Positions 1 through 7,191 of a DNA stretch of 64,000 nt are shown piece after piece (the stretch's first letter is position 1; each line of letters begins with the position of its first letter). The translations under genes and the position numbers were made by a program. Under the pieces are notes generated by a model, which saw only the letters and a list, made by a program, of their open reading frames with translations, searched no databases and was not told the origin of the DNA. The DNA comes from Flavobacteriales bacterium (GTDB lineage Bacteria > Bacteroidota > Bacteroidia > Flavobacteriales > Weeksellaceae): assembly GCA_002747105.1 (NCBI GenBank), contig PDSY01000015.1:27583-91582 (forward strand), in the 5' to 3' direction.

Positions 1-138
1 GCCCCAAATGCCTAAAGTTTCAGGTCTATTCATCTAAGAGGTGCTTGAAACTATCCACTTGTGGTATTGGCAAATTGTATTAATCGATTACTGAAAAAAT
101 CAATTCAATTATTTCTTTTGTCCTTTTCATGAAATGAT

Positions 139-146
139 TATATTTG
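139..146 (+). promoter_or_regulatory. -7 promoter element for the DPP III gene
   Basis: TATATTTG matches the Bacteroidota -7 consensus TAnnTTTG. A TTG at 118-120 lies 18 nt upstream, as expected for the -33 element. Transcription would start near 151-153, so the ATG at 157 would have almost no leader; the in-frame ATG at 169 is also possible. Confidence 0.6.
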
Positions 147-156
147 TAAGAATTAA

Positions 157-2208
157 ATGATCAAAAAAATGAATATAAAGAGAATAATACTGGCAAGTCT
201 TACGGCGACTTTGCTCGTTTCTTGTAGTGGAGGTGCCAAGAAATCTGATGCCAATACAAGTACAAATCAGACAAAAACTGAAAATGGCGATTTTAATTAT
301 GTCGTGGATACATTTGCAGACATTAAAGTATTGCGTTATCAAATCCCTGAGTTTGATAAATTAACACTGAAAGAGAAAAAATTGGTCTATTATTTAACCC
401 AAGCAGGTTTGGCTGGGCGAGATATAATGTGGGATCAAAATTATCGACATAATTTACAAATTCGTAAAGCTTTAGAAAAAGTAAACGACGAGTTTAAAGG
501 CGATAGAGAAACCGAAGATTTTAAAAAGTTTAAAACTTATTTAAAGAGAGTTTGGTTTTCCAATGGTATTCATCATCATTATTCGAATGACAAAATTAAA
601 CCTGAATTTTCCAAAGATTATTTGGCAGGCTTATTAAAAGCAGTCAATGCCGAATTACCAACCGAAGTTTTCGAGGTGATTTTCAATGATAAAGACGCTA
701 AAAAAGTGAACAAAAAAGCAGGTGTTGATCATGTATTAGCCTCAGCAGTGAACTTTTATGGAGCTGATATCACGACCAAGGAGGTGGAAGATTTTTATGC
801 TAAGGTAGATAAAGGTTCGGAAGATCAGCCAATTGAGGTAGGTTTAAATGCTACTTTGGTGCGTGAGAATGGAAAATTAGTCGAAAAAGTTTGGAAATCA
901 GGTGGCTTGTATGGTCAGGCGATTGATAAAATTATCTTTTGGTTAGAAAAAGCCAAAACGGTTGCCGAAAACGATGAGCAAGCCAAAGCATTAGGCTTAT
1001 TAATTGAATATTATCAAACAGGAGATTTACATAAGTGGGACGAATATTCGATTGCATGGGCAAAATCTACCAAAGGAAATATCGACTGGATTAACGGATT
1101 TATCGAAGTATATAACGACCCGAAAGGCTACAGAGGTTCTTATGAATCGATTGTGCAAATCAAGGATTTTGATATGTCTAAAAAGATGAAAATTGTTGCG
1201 GATAATGCACAATGGTTCGAGGATAATTCATCAATAGATGATAGTCATAAGAAGAAAAATGTAGTGGGTGTTTCGTATAAAACCGTGAATGTAGCAGGTG
1301 AGGCAGGAGATGCGTCGCCAAGTACACCAATTGGCGTTAATTTACCGAATAACAACTGGATTCGTGAACAACATGGTTCGAAATCGGTTTCGTTAGGGAA
1401 CTTAATTAATGCTTATGCCAAGGCAGGTGGAACCCAAAAGTTAAAAGAATTTGCCCACGATGAGGAGGAAATTGCATTAGAGGAAAAATATGGAGAATTA
1501 GCGGACAAATTACATACGGCATTGCACGAAGTGGTTGGACACGCATCGGGGAAAATTAATAAAGGAATTGGTCAGCCAAAGGAAACTTTGAAAACTTATG
1601 CCTCTACCTTGGAGGAAGGTCGTGCAGATTTAGTTGGTTTGTACTATTTATACAGTCCTAAATTACAAGAATTGGGCTTAACCGATGATTGGAAGAAGAC
1701 AGGAAAAGCGGCGTATGATGGTTATATCCGAAACGGATTATTAACGCAGTTGGTTCGTATTAATTTGGGTGATGATATTGAGGAAGCTCATATGGTCAAT
1801 CGTCAGTGGGTTTCTGCTTGGGCTTATGAGCAAGGAAAGAAAGATAATGTTATCGAAAAAGTGGTGAAAGACGGAAAAACGTATTACAATATTAATGATT
1901 ACGAAAAATTGCATGAGATTTTTGGTCGTTTATTGAAAAAGGTACAACGCATTAAATCTGAAGGTGACTATGAAGCAGGAAAAGCATTGGTGGAAAACTA
2001 CGGTGTGAAAGTGGATCAAAAGATTCACAAAGAAGTTTTAGAGAGAAACAGCAAGTTTAAATCTGCTCCGTATAATGGATTTGTGAACCCAATATTGGAG
2101 GCGGTTACCGATAAGGACGGAAATATTACTGATGTTGTTGTAAAACAACCAAAATCCTTTGAAGAGCAAATGAAAGCTTACGCTAAAAAGTACAGTTTTT
2201 TAAATTAA
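157..2208 (+). CDS. Dipeptidyl-peptidase III-type M49 zinc metallopeptidase, lipoprotein
   Basis: This 683-residue protein begins with a lipoprotein signal peptide ending in LLVSC (Cys 23), so it is probably anchored in a cell-envelope membrane. The M49 zinc site is visible as HEVVGH at residues 457-462, followed by EEGRAD at 486-491, corresponding to HExxGH and EExRAE of the family. M49 enzymes remove dipeptides from peptide N-termini. Length and the spacing of the two motifs fit the bacterial family. The ATG at 169 (MNIKRI) is an alternative start because the promoter leaves almost no leader for 157. It is a single-gene unit closed by a strong terminator. The function is firm at family level; the substrate is unknown. 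Confidence 0.93.
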   Translation: MIKKMNIKRIILASLTATLLVSCSGGAKKSDANTSTNQTKTENGDFNYVVDTFADIKVLRYQIPEFDKLTLKEKKLVYYLTQAGLAGRDIMWDQNYRHNLQIRKALEKVNDEFKGDRETEDFKKFKTYLKRVWFSNGIHHHYSNDKIKPEFSKDYLAGLLKAVNAELPTEVFEVIFNDKDAKKVNKKAGVDHVLASAVNFYGADITTKEVEDFYAKVDKGSEDQPIEVGLNATLVRENGKLVEKVWKSGGLYGQAIDKIIFWLEKAKTVAENDEQAKALGLLIEYYQTGDLHKWDEYSIAWAKSTKGNIDWINGFIEVYNDPKGYRGSYESIVQIKDFDMSKKMKIVADNAQWFEDNSSIDDSHKKKNVVGVSYKTVNVAGEAGDASPSTPIGVNLPNNNWIREQHGSKSVSLGNLINAYAKAGGTQKLKEFAHDEEEIALEEKYGELADKLHTALHEVVGHASGKINKGIGQPKETLKTYASTLEEGRADLVGLYYLYSPKLQELGLTDDWKKTGKAAYDGYIRNGLLTQLVRINLGDDIEEAHMVNRQWVSAWAYEQGKKDNVIEKVVKDGKTYYNINDYEKLHEIFGRLLKKVQRIKSEGDYEAGKALVENYGVKVDQKIHKEVLERNSKFKSAPYNGFVNPILEAVTDKDGNITDVVVKQPKSFEEQMKAYAKKYSFLN

Positions 2209-2229
2209 TAAGGATATTTCTCAATAATA

Positions 2230-2260
2230 AATCGCCTAAATTCAGTTTTAGGCGATTTTG
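2230..2260 (+). terminator. Rho-independent terminator of the DPP III gene
   Basis: An 11-bp perfect inverted repeat (AATCGCCTAAA at 2230-2240 and its complement at 2247-2257) with a 6-nt loop is followed by T-rich sequence. It also marks where core sequence gives way to the cassette-like array. Confidence 0.85.
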
Positions 2261-2270
2261 TTATTTTATG

Positions 2271-2304
2271 CTTTGGGTTAGGTGACAGAACCTCTATTGT
2301 TTAT
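2271..2304 (-). repeat. Partial cassette spacer unit (U1), left end of array
   Basis: The stretch GGGTTAGGTGACAGAACC with the following CTCTATTGTTTAT matches the gene-proximal end of the spacer units at 3384-3565, 4950-5125 and 5619-5769. The rest of the unit is missing here: sequence changes directly to the DPP III terminator. This is what the outer boundary of an array would look like. Confidence 0.6.
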
Positions 2305-2326
2305 ATAATTTTGTTGTAAGCAGTTT

Positions 2327-2860
2327 TTATTCTCTCCATCTTCTTTTTTCAATAGTTCTAACATTTTTTACATCTTTAAGATTGATAAGAAATTCTGACA
2401 AGTGTTTTAATTCTGTATCTTCTAAATTTCCTTCATAGGCTGATATATAAATCGCATTTCCAAAATTTTGTTGTGTCTTTTCAGGTGAATCATCAACAAT
2501 TAAAATTCTTTCAAGTTGAAACCCTTTTCTTTTTAATTTTTTAAGTCTTTTTAGATTAACATATTGATCTAACTCGTAATCTCTTTTAACGGTACAACGA
2601 CTTTTTCCAAAAATAAATTCAAATTCTACTTCTATAGGTTTTATTCTTTCTACGATATCATTCACATATTTATCGTCAGCAGAAGACCAAATGGCAAGTT
2701 TAAAGTACTTGCTCATTTCAATCAAAAAGTCTTTCAATAAAGGACGCTTATACACATAATAGTTAGCATATTTAAAATCCTCTTCAATGTTAAGTTTGTT
2801 TTCAGTTGCGTGAATTAGGGTTTCATCTAAATCTAAAATAAGTAATATATTTTCTTCCAT
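2327..2860 (-). CDS. HAD-superfamily FCP1/NIF-like phosphatase
   Basis: The 177-residue protein starts with ILLILDLDETLIHAT. This is the DxDxT catalytic motif of HAD phosphatases, with the nucleophile at Asp 10 and the acid/base at Asp 12. WSSADDKY near residue 58 and ILIVDDSPEK near residue 119 match motifs II and III of the FCP1/SCP (NLI-interacting factor) branch, which dephosphorylates phosphoproteins in eukaryotes; bacterial targets are unknown. There is no signal peptide, so it should be cytoplasmic. It is the last gene of the minus-strand cassette-like array. Its leader is nearly identical to that of the next gene (41-bp repeat). Confidence 0.8.
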   Translation of the reverse strand: MEENILLILDLDETLIHATENKLNIEEDFKYANYYVYKRPLLKDFLIEMSKYFKLAIWSSADDKYVNDIVERIKPIEVEFEFIFGKSRCTVKRDYELDQYVNLKRLKKLKRKGFQLERILIVDDSPEKTQQNFGNAIYISAYEGNLEDTELKHLSEFLINLKDVKNVRTIEKRRWRE

Positions 2861-2893
2861 TTAAAATGATTTCTGATTCAGTGTTTTCTGTTA
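2853..2893. repeat. Duplicated gene leader, copy 1
   Basis: A 41-bp sequence covering the first 8 bases of the phosphatase gene and 33 bases upstream recurs with one mismatch (2863 versus 3353) at 3343-3383, over the start of the neighbouring gene. Confidence 0.9.
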
Positions 2894-2921
2894 TTGTTTA
2901 TTTTGTGTTGATGATTTTTTT

Positions 2922-3350
2922 TTAATTTTCAACGCCGTATTTTTTCCAAAAGTTAAGGTCGTATTCATTAAGTGATAATACAACTTGTAAATCATCATTT
3001 ATTTCTGATTCAGAGTCCAAATACTGATGTCCACCAGTTGTATTTTTATATAATTCAGATGCTTTTTCCCTAAACTCAGACCACTTGTTTTTTGTCAAAC
3101 TCCAATGATAATTTCCATCTACTAATTTCAATCCGCTGTTGATGTGAGTTGAATACATTTTAATTTTGATATTGAAATTTGGGTCAATGAATTTAGCATT
3201 GTTTAGTTCAAATTCCGTTGAGTTTTTAGATAATTGGTTAAATATTTTTTCTAATTCTAAAAGTCCATAAACATCAGCCGAAATCAATATACTATCTTCT
3301 CCCTGAAAATCATCAAGGAATGCAATTCTAATATATTTTTCGTCTTCCAT
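2922..3350 (-). CDS. Hypothetical cytoplasmic protein, 142 residues
   Basis: I do not recognise this family. The protein is acidic, has no signal peptide or membrane segment, and starts MEDEKYIRIAFLDDF. It has alternating strand-like segments and a C-terminal YDLNFWKKYG. The size and composition resemble many small immunity-type proteins, but that is only an impression. The start ATG lies in a 41-bp repeat shared with the downstream phosphatase gene, 61 bp away, which supports both starts. Confidence 0.65.
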   Translation of the reverse strand: MEDEKYIRIAFLDDFQGEDSILISADVYGLLELEKIFNQLSKNSTEFELNNAKFIDPNFNIKIKMYSTHINSGLKLVDGNYHWSLTKNKWSEFREKASELYKNTTGGHQYLDSESEINDDLQVVLSLNEYDLNFWKKYGVEN

Positions 3351-3383
3351 TTCAAATGATTTCTGATTCAGTGTTTTCTGTTA
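3343..3383. repeat. Duplicated gene leader, copy 2
   Basis: This is the second copy of the 41-bp leader repeat at 2853-2893, again placed exactly over the start codon of a minus-strand gene. Confidence 0.9.
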
Positions 3384-3565
3384 ATTAGTTAACGAGCGGT
3401 TTAGTGTATGAGCAGTAGCGGATTAAAAAACGAAAACTTTAATTTCAGCACTACACTTAGCCCAACCTTATTTTAATTTTTCAAATTTACGCAAAAAATT
3501 AGAAATAAGGTTGAGCAGTTAAAAATGTCTGAACTGTGGGGTAAGTGAATTATTTGCTATTGTTT
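3384..3565 (-). repeat. Cassette spacer unit U2 with attC-like hairpin
   Basis: About 165 bp aligns with 4950-5125 and 5619-5769. A near-perfect hairpin lies at 3460-3516: GCCCAACCTTATTTT pairs with AAATAAGGTTGAGC and the stem continues through TAATTTTT/AAAAATTA around an about 12-nt loop. The ends, GCCCAAC and GTTGAGC, match the degenerate integron core-site patterns RYYYAAC and GTTRRRY. The conserved tail CTGTGGGGTAAGTGAA runs into the end of the lipoprotein gene, whose stop codon lies inside the unit. Confidence 0.75.
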
Positions 3566-4246
3566 ATGCACTTGTTTGGTGTGTTTGTTATTTATTTTAC
3601 TATAAATCATTCCATTCCAAAAAAGTTCTTTATCAGGTTCTATAACATTTTTAAATTTAAAATGAAATTTAGCCTTTACAATTCCTTTTTCAAATAAGTT
3701 TTTGTCTATTTTAATGTTTCCACTTTTTAAAGGAAATTTATTTTTCCCTAAATTTCTTATGCTATTAAGCTCTACAAAAGCAGAGCATAAGTTGTTTTTC
3801 AATTCTAAAACCAAATTACTATGAGTTGAAGCGTTATTTGTTGATTTTCCTCTAATAATTCCATTTTCAAGTTTCTCAAATTCTATAAAATTAGTACCTG
3901 AATATTCATACATTCTATTGTTGGAATACAAAGAGTGAAAAACATGTGTTGTATCAATCATTTTATAAAATGACTGTAATGAATCTTTATTTATTTTTCC
4001 AAATTCATCTTTCATTCCATCAATTTCAATGGGACAATTGCCATCGCAACTTAATTGTCCGAATTGATTTTTATAAATTCCCTCTTGATAACTCCATTTT
4101 TCTTTAAAGGAGAAATCCCCTTTAAGATTTTTAGTCCACTCAATTTTTATACTTTTATGACGCTCCTTTTTATAGTTAATCATCTTACACGAAATCATCA
4201 TACAAGAAATTATCATCGTTAATAGTAATATGTGTTTATTTTTCAT
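3557..4246 (-). CDS. Hypothetical lipoprotein
   Basis: The 229-residue protein has a lipoprotein signal peptide: basic MKNKH, hydrophobic core, then MISC at Cys 20. A mature domain of mixed beta character follows, with a CDGNCP cysteine pair near residue 89. I do not recognise the family. It belongs to the minus-strand cassette-like array; its last codons (stop at 3557-3559) lie within the conserved spacer U2, so the reading frame ends inside the repeat. Confidence 0.7.
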   Translation of the reverse strand: MKNKHILLLTMIISCMMISCKMINYKKERHKSIKIEWTKNLKGDFSFKEKWSYQEGIYKNQFGQLSCDGNCPIEIDGMKDEFGKINKDSLQSFYKMIDTTHVFHSLYSNNRMYEYSGTNFIEFEKLENGIIRGKSTNNASTHSNLVLELKNNLCSAFVELNSIRNLGKNKFPLKSGNIKIDKNLFEKGIVKAKFHFKFKNVIEPDKELFWNGMIYSKINNKHTKQVHKQ

Positions 4247-4249
4247 TTT

Positions 4250-4400
4250 TTAAGTCTGTTGCTCTAATGATATACAAAAATTGATGGATGACCAAGTTAG
4301 CGAAAATTTTCGTGTTAAGCACTAGCCTAAACCATTACGATTGGATTCGGACGAAGTGGAGTCTGCAGTAATTGATTTTATACAATATTGTGCAACGTTT
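4250..4400 (-). repeat. Divergent cassette spacer (U3)
   Basis: This 150-bp spacer does not align with U2/U4/U5. It starts, reading with the genes, with CGTTGCACAATATTGTATAA, the type of boundary I remember from other flavobacterial small-gene arrays. It contains the short palindrome CGAAAATTTTCG (4303-4314). The flank GTTGCAC here is the reverse complement of GTGCAAC at the other end of the adjacent gene. Confidence 0.45.
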
Positions 4401-4940
4401 TTATTTAAATAGTTTGTTTTTTAAAATCCGATAATTCAGATTCTTTTCTTTATTCCGCAATCTTTGGTTTTGTCTATCAAAAGTCAAATTCTCCGAATAA
4501 TTTCTTTCAGATATTTTAAAAGTCAAAGTGCTGTCATTCAGTGTTTTGGTTTGAGCTTTTTCCAGATCTCCAAATCCAACAACAGAATTATAAAATTCCG
4601 CTGATAATTTTCCATTTTTTTGTCGAACAGTCAGCGATTGGGTTGTCGCAAAATTGTCGTCAATTATGTCAAGTACAATTTCTCCTTTAATTCCGTTTCT
4701 GATTGTATTAGTAATTCCGAATGTCAAATCAAATATTGGAATGAGCAATAATATCATCGGAAACAATTTTTGTGTTAAATTCCGTTTTTTTACGAGTAAA
4801 CTTATAAGTCCGATTAAACACAAAAGAATTGAAATCAGCCAAATTCCACTCGTAATCATATTCGGATAGAATTCCATTAAAAGAACGCTCAAAATATAAA
4901 TTATTGGCAGAATGATGTATTTCAGAATTTTGTTTCTCAT
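4401..4940 (-). CDS. Hypothetical integral membrane protein
   Basis: The protein has 179 residues if read from the ATG at 4938-4940 (MRNKILKYI); an upstream GTG at 4949 would add three residues but lies in the flanking boundary sequence. Three hydrophobic segments span about residues 5-25, 30-50 and 55-75. A soluble C-terminal domain (about 85-179) follows, rich in polar and aromatic residues. I do not recognise the family. It sits in the cassette-like array between the divergent spacer U3 and the U4 hairpin unit. Confidence 0.7.
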   Translation of the reverse strand: MRNKILKYIILPIIYILSVLLMEFYPNMITSGIWLISILLCLIGLISLLVKKRNLTQKLFPMILLLIPIFDLTFGITNTIRNGIKGEIVLDIIDDNFATTQSLTVRQKNGKLSAEFYNSVVGFGDLEKAQTKTLNDSTLTFKISERNYSENLTFDRQNQRLRNKEKNLNYRILKNKLFK

Positions 4941-4942
4941 AT

Positions 4943-5125
4943 GTTGCACATCGGTCTAGTGTATGAGCAGTAGTGGATTAAAAAGCCTAAAACTTTAATT
5001 TCAACACTGTCTTAGCCCAACTTTGTTTTAGTTTTTCAAATTTACGAAAAAATTAGAAATAAAGTTGGGCGGTAAAAAAGCACCAAGCGTGGGGTAGGTG
5101 ACTGAACCGCTATTATTTATGTATT
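4943..5125 (-). repeat. Cassette spacer unit U4 with attC-like hairpin
   Basis: This is a full copy of the spacer family. Its hairpin at 5015-5070 pairs GCCCAAC with GTTGGGC, a perfect 7-bp end pair that matches RYYYAAC/GTTRRRY. Conserved blocks are TAGTGTATGAGCAGTAG at one end and GTGGGGTAGGTGACTGAACC at the other. Confidence 0.75.
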
Positions 5126-5185
5126 GTGGTGCATTTTTTCTCCTTTCAAATTGTTTTTTTGTCCGTTCAAATTCGCAATCCATTT

Positions 5186-5575
5186 CTAAAATTCAAAATC
5201 CTTTATCGGTGAAGAAATATCTACTAAAACGCCATTCGGGTCTTTCAATAAAAGTCTTCTTTGTCCGTAAAATGTGTCGGTCGGTTCACCTATAATTTCA
5301 AATTTTTCTGATACCGCAATTTTAAATACTTCGTCTACATTGTCTACTACGAATGTGACATAAAACCCTTGCGGATTGTTTTGGAATTCTTTCGGTACGA
5401 TTTCATTTGTTCGGTCAATGATTCCCAATTCCAGTTTTTTATCCTTCGAGATGAGATGAAGGAACCAATCACTATGATAGTCCACATTAAAATCAAAAAG
5501 TTTAGTATAAAAATCCCGACTTTCCGTTAAATTGTCCGAACAGATATTCGTCATTATTCGGTTTATTTTCTTCAT
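5186..5575 (-). CDS. VOC (glyoxalase/bleomycin-resistance fold) family protein
   Basis: The 129-residue protein has the single-domain vicinal-oxygen-chelate pattern. It starts INRIMTNICSDNLTESRDFYTKLFDF, and the second beta-alpha unit ends YGQRRLLLKDPNGVLVDISSPI. The usual metal-binding His of the first strand is replaced, so it may bind a ligand rather than act as a metalloenzyme. Such proteins typically form dimers. It is an isolated cassette in the minus-strand array, flanked by U4 and U5; its own flanks TGTGGCACATT and AATGCACCACA form an imperfect inverted pair. Confidence 0.85.
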   Translation of the reverse strand: MKKINRIMTNICSDNLTESRDFYTKLFDFNVDYHSDWFLHLISKDKKLELGIIDRTNEIVPKEFQNNPQGFYVTFVVDNVDEVFKIAVSEKFEIIGEPTDTFYGQRRLLLKDPNGVLVDISSPIKDFEF

Positions 5576-5604
5576 TTCCTTTTAATTCAGATTATAGATA
5601 TTTG

Positions 5605-5769
5605 GTCAAATGTGCCACATCGGTCTAATGTACGTGCAGTAGCGAATTAAAAAAGTATAAAACTTTAACCTTTCAAATTTACGAAAAAATTAGAAATAAG
5701 GTTGAGTAGTTAAAAATGCCTGAACTGTGGGGTAGGTGAATGAACCGCTATTGCATAAATACTATGTTA
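5605..5769 (-). repeat. Cassette spacer unit U5, hairpin arm deleted
   Basis: The unit aligns with U2 and U4 along its length but lacks about 45 bp, including the GCCCAAC arm. Only AAGGTTGAGT remains of the hairpin, with a weaker partner TTTAACCTTT. The conserved block CTGAACTGTGGGGTAGGTGA is intact. Confidence 0.7.
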
Positions 5770-5770
5770 G

Positions 5771-6562
5771 CTACAGATTATTTTCTCTATGCTTTTTTAT
5801 GAAAGCTAGTCTAGGTCTATGCTTTTCTTGTTTTGGTAAGTTCAACTTTCTCCCTGAAAAATTTAAAGTATTAAACACGTCACTATCTGAATTGTTAATT
5901 AATTCATTTGAAAATGATATAGTATAATCATCATTAATGGTTAACATTTTTTTATCAAAAAAATTATGATGATTGGAACAAAGTAATATTCCATTTCTCA
6001 CATCAAGTCTTTCTTGTTTTGTAGAAATTGAATAAGGTATTATGTGACAAGCCTCTAAAACCTCTTTAAAAGATAGTTTACATACAGCACATTTATTCTC
6101 ATAAATTTCAAGAAGTGCTTTTCTGAAAATTGTTTGAACGACACCTCTTACCTTTATTTTTGTGTAAATGGTTTTTGAATTATCGGGTTCATTAATTATT
6201 TTTTTAACTATTTGCTCTTTAGTAGTACCATCTTCTGCATAAGTAAAAGGGTTTGGAATTGATTTCCAAATATATTTATAAACTTTTTCAATACCATCTC
6301 GAGAATTCTCAATATCGTATGCAACAAATCCACTACCTGGTAAATTAGAATTCTTGTTAAGAACTAAAATTGTCAAAGGAGGTAATTGATTTTCCATACA
6401 ATAATCTTGTATTAAATCTAATACAAATCTTACAGCTCTATGATGAATACTTATTTTTTCTCCAAGTTCTTTATAGGTTATGGTTTTACTATTTTGAGCA
6501 TATTCAACTAATACATTCCAAGCTAAATAAGCTCTTTGTTCTTGATTTATTTCTTCATTCAT
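5771..6562 (-). CDS. HNH endonuclease with N-terminal helical domain
   Basis: The C-terminal half of this 263-residue protein is a treble-clef HNH nuclease: CAVC at 158-161, ACHIIPY with His 173, RNGILLCSNHH with Asn 190, Cys 195 and His 198/199. The two CxxC/CxxH pairs bind structural zinc and the His-Asn-His set is catalytic. The N-terminal domain (about 1-130) looks like a winged-helix DNA-binding module (SKTITYKELGEKISIHHRAV). Similar proteins are annotated as putative restriction endonucleases acting alone. No methylase is next to it. It lies within the cassette-like array and is flanked by GTTAGCTAC at the 5' end and GTAGCTAAC at the 3' end. Confidence 0.85.
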   Translation of the reverse strand: MNEEINQEQRAYLAWNVLVEYAQNSKTITYKELGEKISIHHRAVRFVLDLIQDYCMENQLPPLTILVLNKNSNLPGSGFVAYDIENSRDGIEKVYKYIWKSIPNPFTYAEDGTTKEQIVKKIINEPDNSKTIYTKIKVRGVVQTIFRKALLEIYENKCAVCKLSFKEVLEACHIIPYSISTKQERLDVRNGILLCSNHHNFFDKKMLTINDDYTISFSNELINNSDSDVFNTLNFSGRKLNLPKQEKHRPRLAFIKKHRENNL

Positions 6563-6684
6563 TTTATTGTGTATTTGTAGCTAACGTGCGACGGATTGGT
6601 AAAAGACGGAGCGGTAGTGGAGGCTTTTACACATCGGAAAATGTGTTTATGTAGTAGCGGTAGCGACTAAATCAGCCTAATTTT
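6563..6684 (-). repeat. Cassette spacer U6 (divergent)
   Basis: This spacer shares only short words with the main family (GTAGTAGCGG). It has internal repeats of the type GGAGCGGTAGTGG and ACACATCGGAAAATGTGT. The core-like GTTAGCTAC lies at its gene-side boundary, 6584-6592 on the minus strand. Confidence 0.4.
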
Positions 6685-7017
6685 TCAATTTTCACATTGT
6701 TTAATTATATTAGATAATAATTCCAAAGATATATTTATACCCACCTCCCAACATTCATCATCTTGACCAATAAGTATAGTTACTCTTCCTTCTTGAAAAC
6801 TCCAAAACACATCAGAATCTAGTGTTTTTCCTGCTTTTATAGAATTTCGGTTCTCCCATTTATACTCTTCTATATTTTTAAATTTTTCTATGTCTTCAAA
6901 TTTTAGTTCACTTATATTTAATTCTAAATAATCATTCCCTAATTTAATCGAAATACTTGATTTTGATTTATAAACAGATATTTTCATTTTATTATTTTTA
7001 CCTATATCTATTCCCAC
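6685..7017 (-). CDS. Hypothetical small protein (immunity-like)
   Basis: The 110-residue protein is predicted soluble, with a beta-rich first half (ISVYKSKSSISIKLGNDYLELNI) and a C-terminal helix ending IIKQCEN. The GTG start at 7017 is supported by an AAGGAG motif 6 nt upstream, unusual in this genome; an in-frame ATG at 6987 is the alternative. I cannot assign a family; Trp-rich WSFQEG and DECWEVGI motifs are visible. It is the first gene of the minus-strand cassette-like array, preceded by GTTAGCAGTAATTGG at about 7050. Confidence 0.6.
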   Translation of the reverse strand: MGIDIGKNNKMKISVYKSKSSISIKLGNDYLELNISELKFEDIEKFKNIEEYKWENRNSIKAGKTLDSDVFWSFQEGRVTILIGQDDECWEVGINISLELLSNIIKQCEN

Positions 7018-7191
7018 ATTATCTCCTTAAATTTTATTTACATAGTTTTGCTCCAATTACTGCTAACACACAAATATACACAGTATATTCAAACCACCAA
7101 AATGCACCTTAAATAAAATCGTAAGGTTAATATTTTAATAGTTTGATGTTTTGATATTTTGTGTAAAATACTTGTGAAAATATAAGCATTA

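Noticed and set aside
2271..7080. Calling the small-gene array a true integron
   Set aside because: No integron integrase gene adjoins it, only two spacers have full attC-like hairpins, and two spacers belong to other families. It is reported as cassette-like only.
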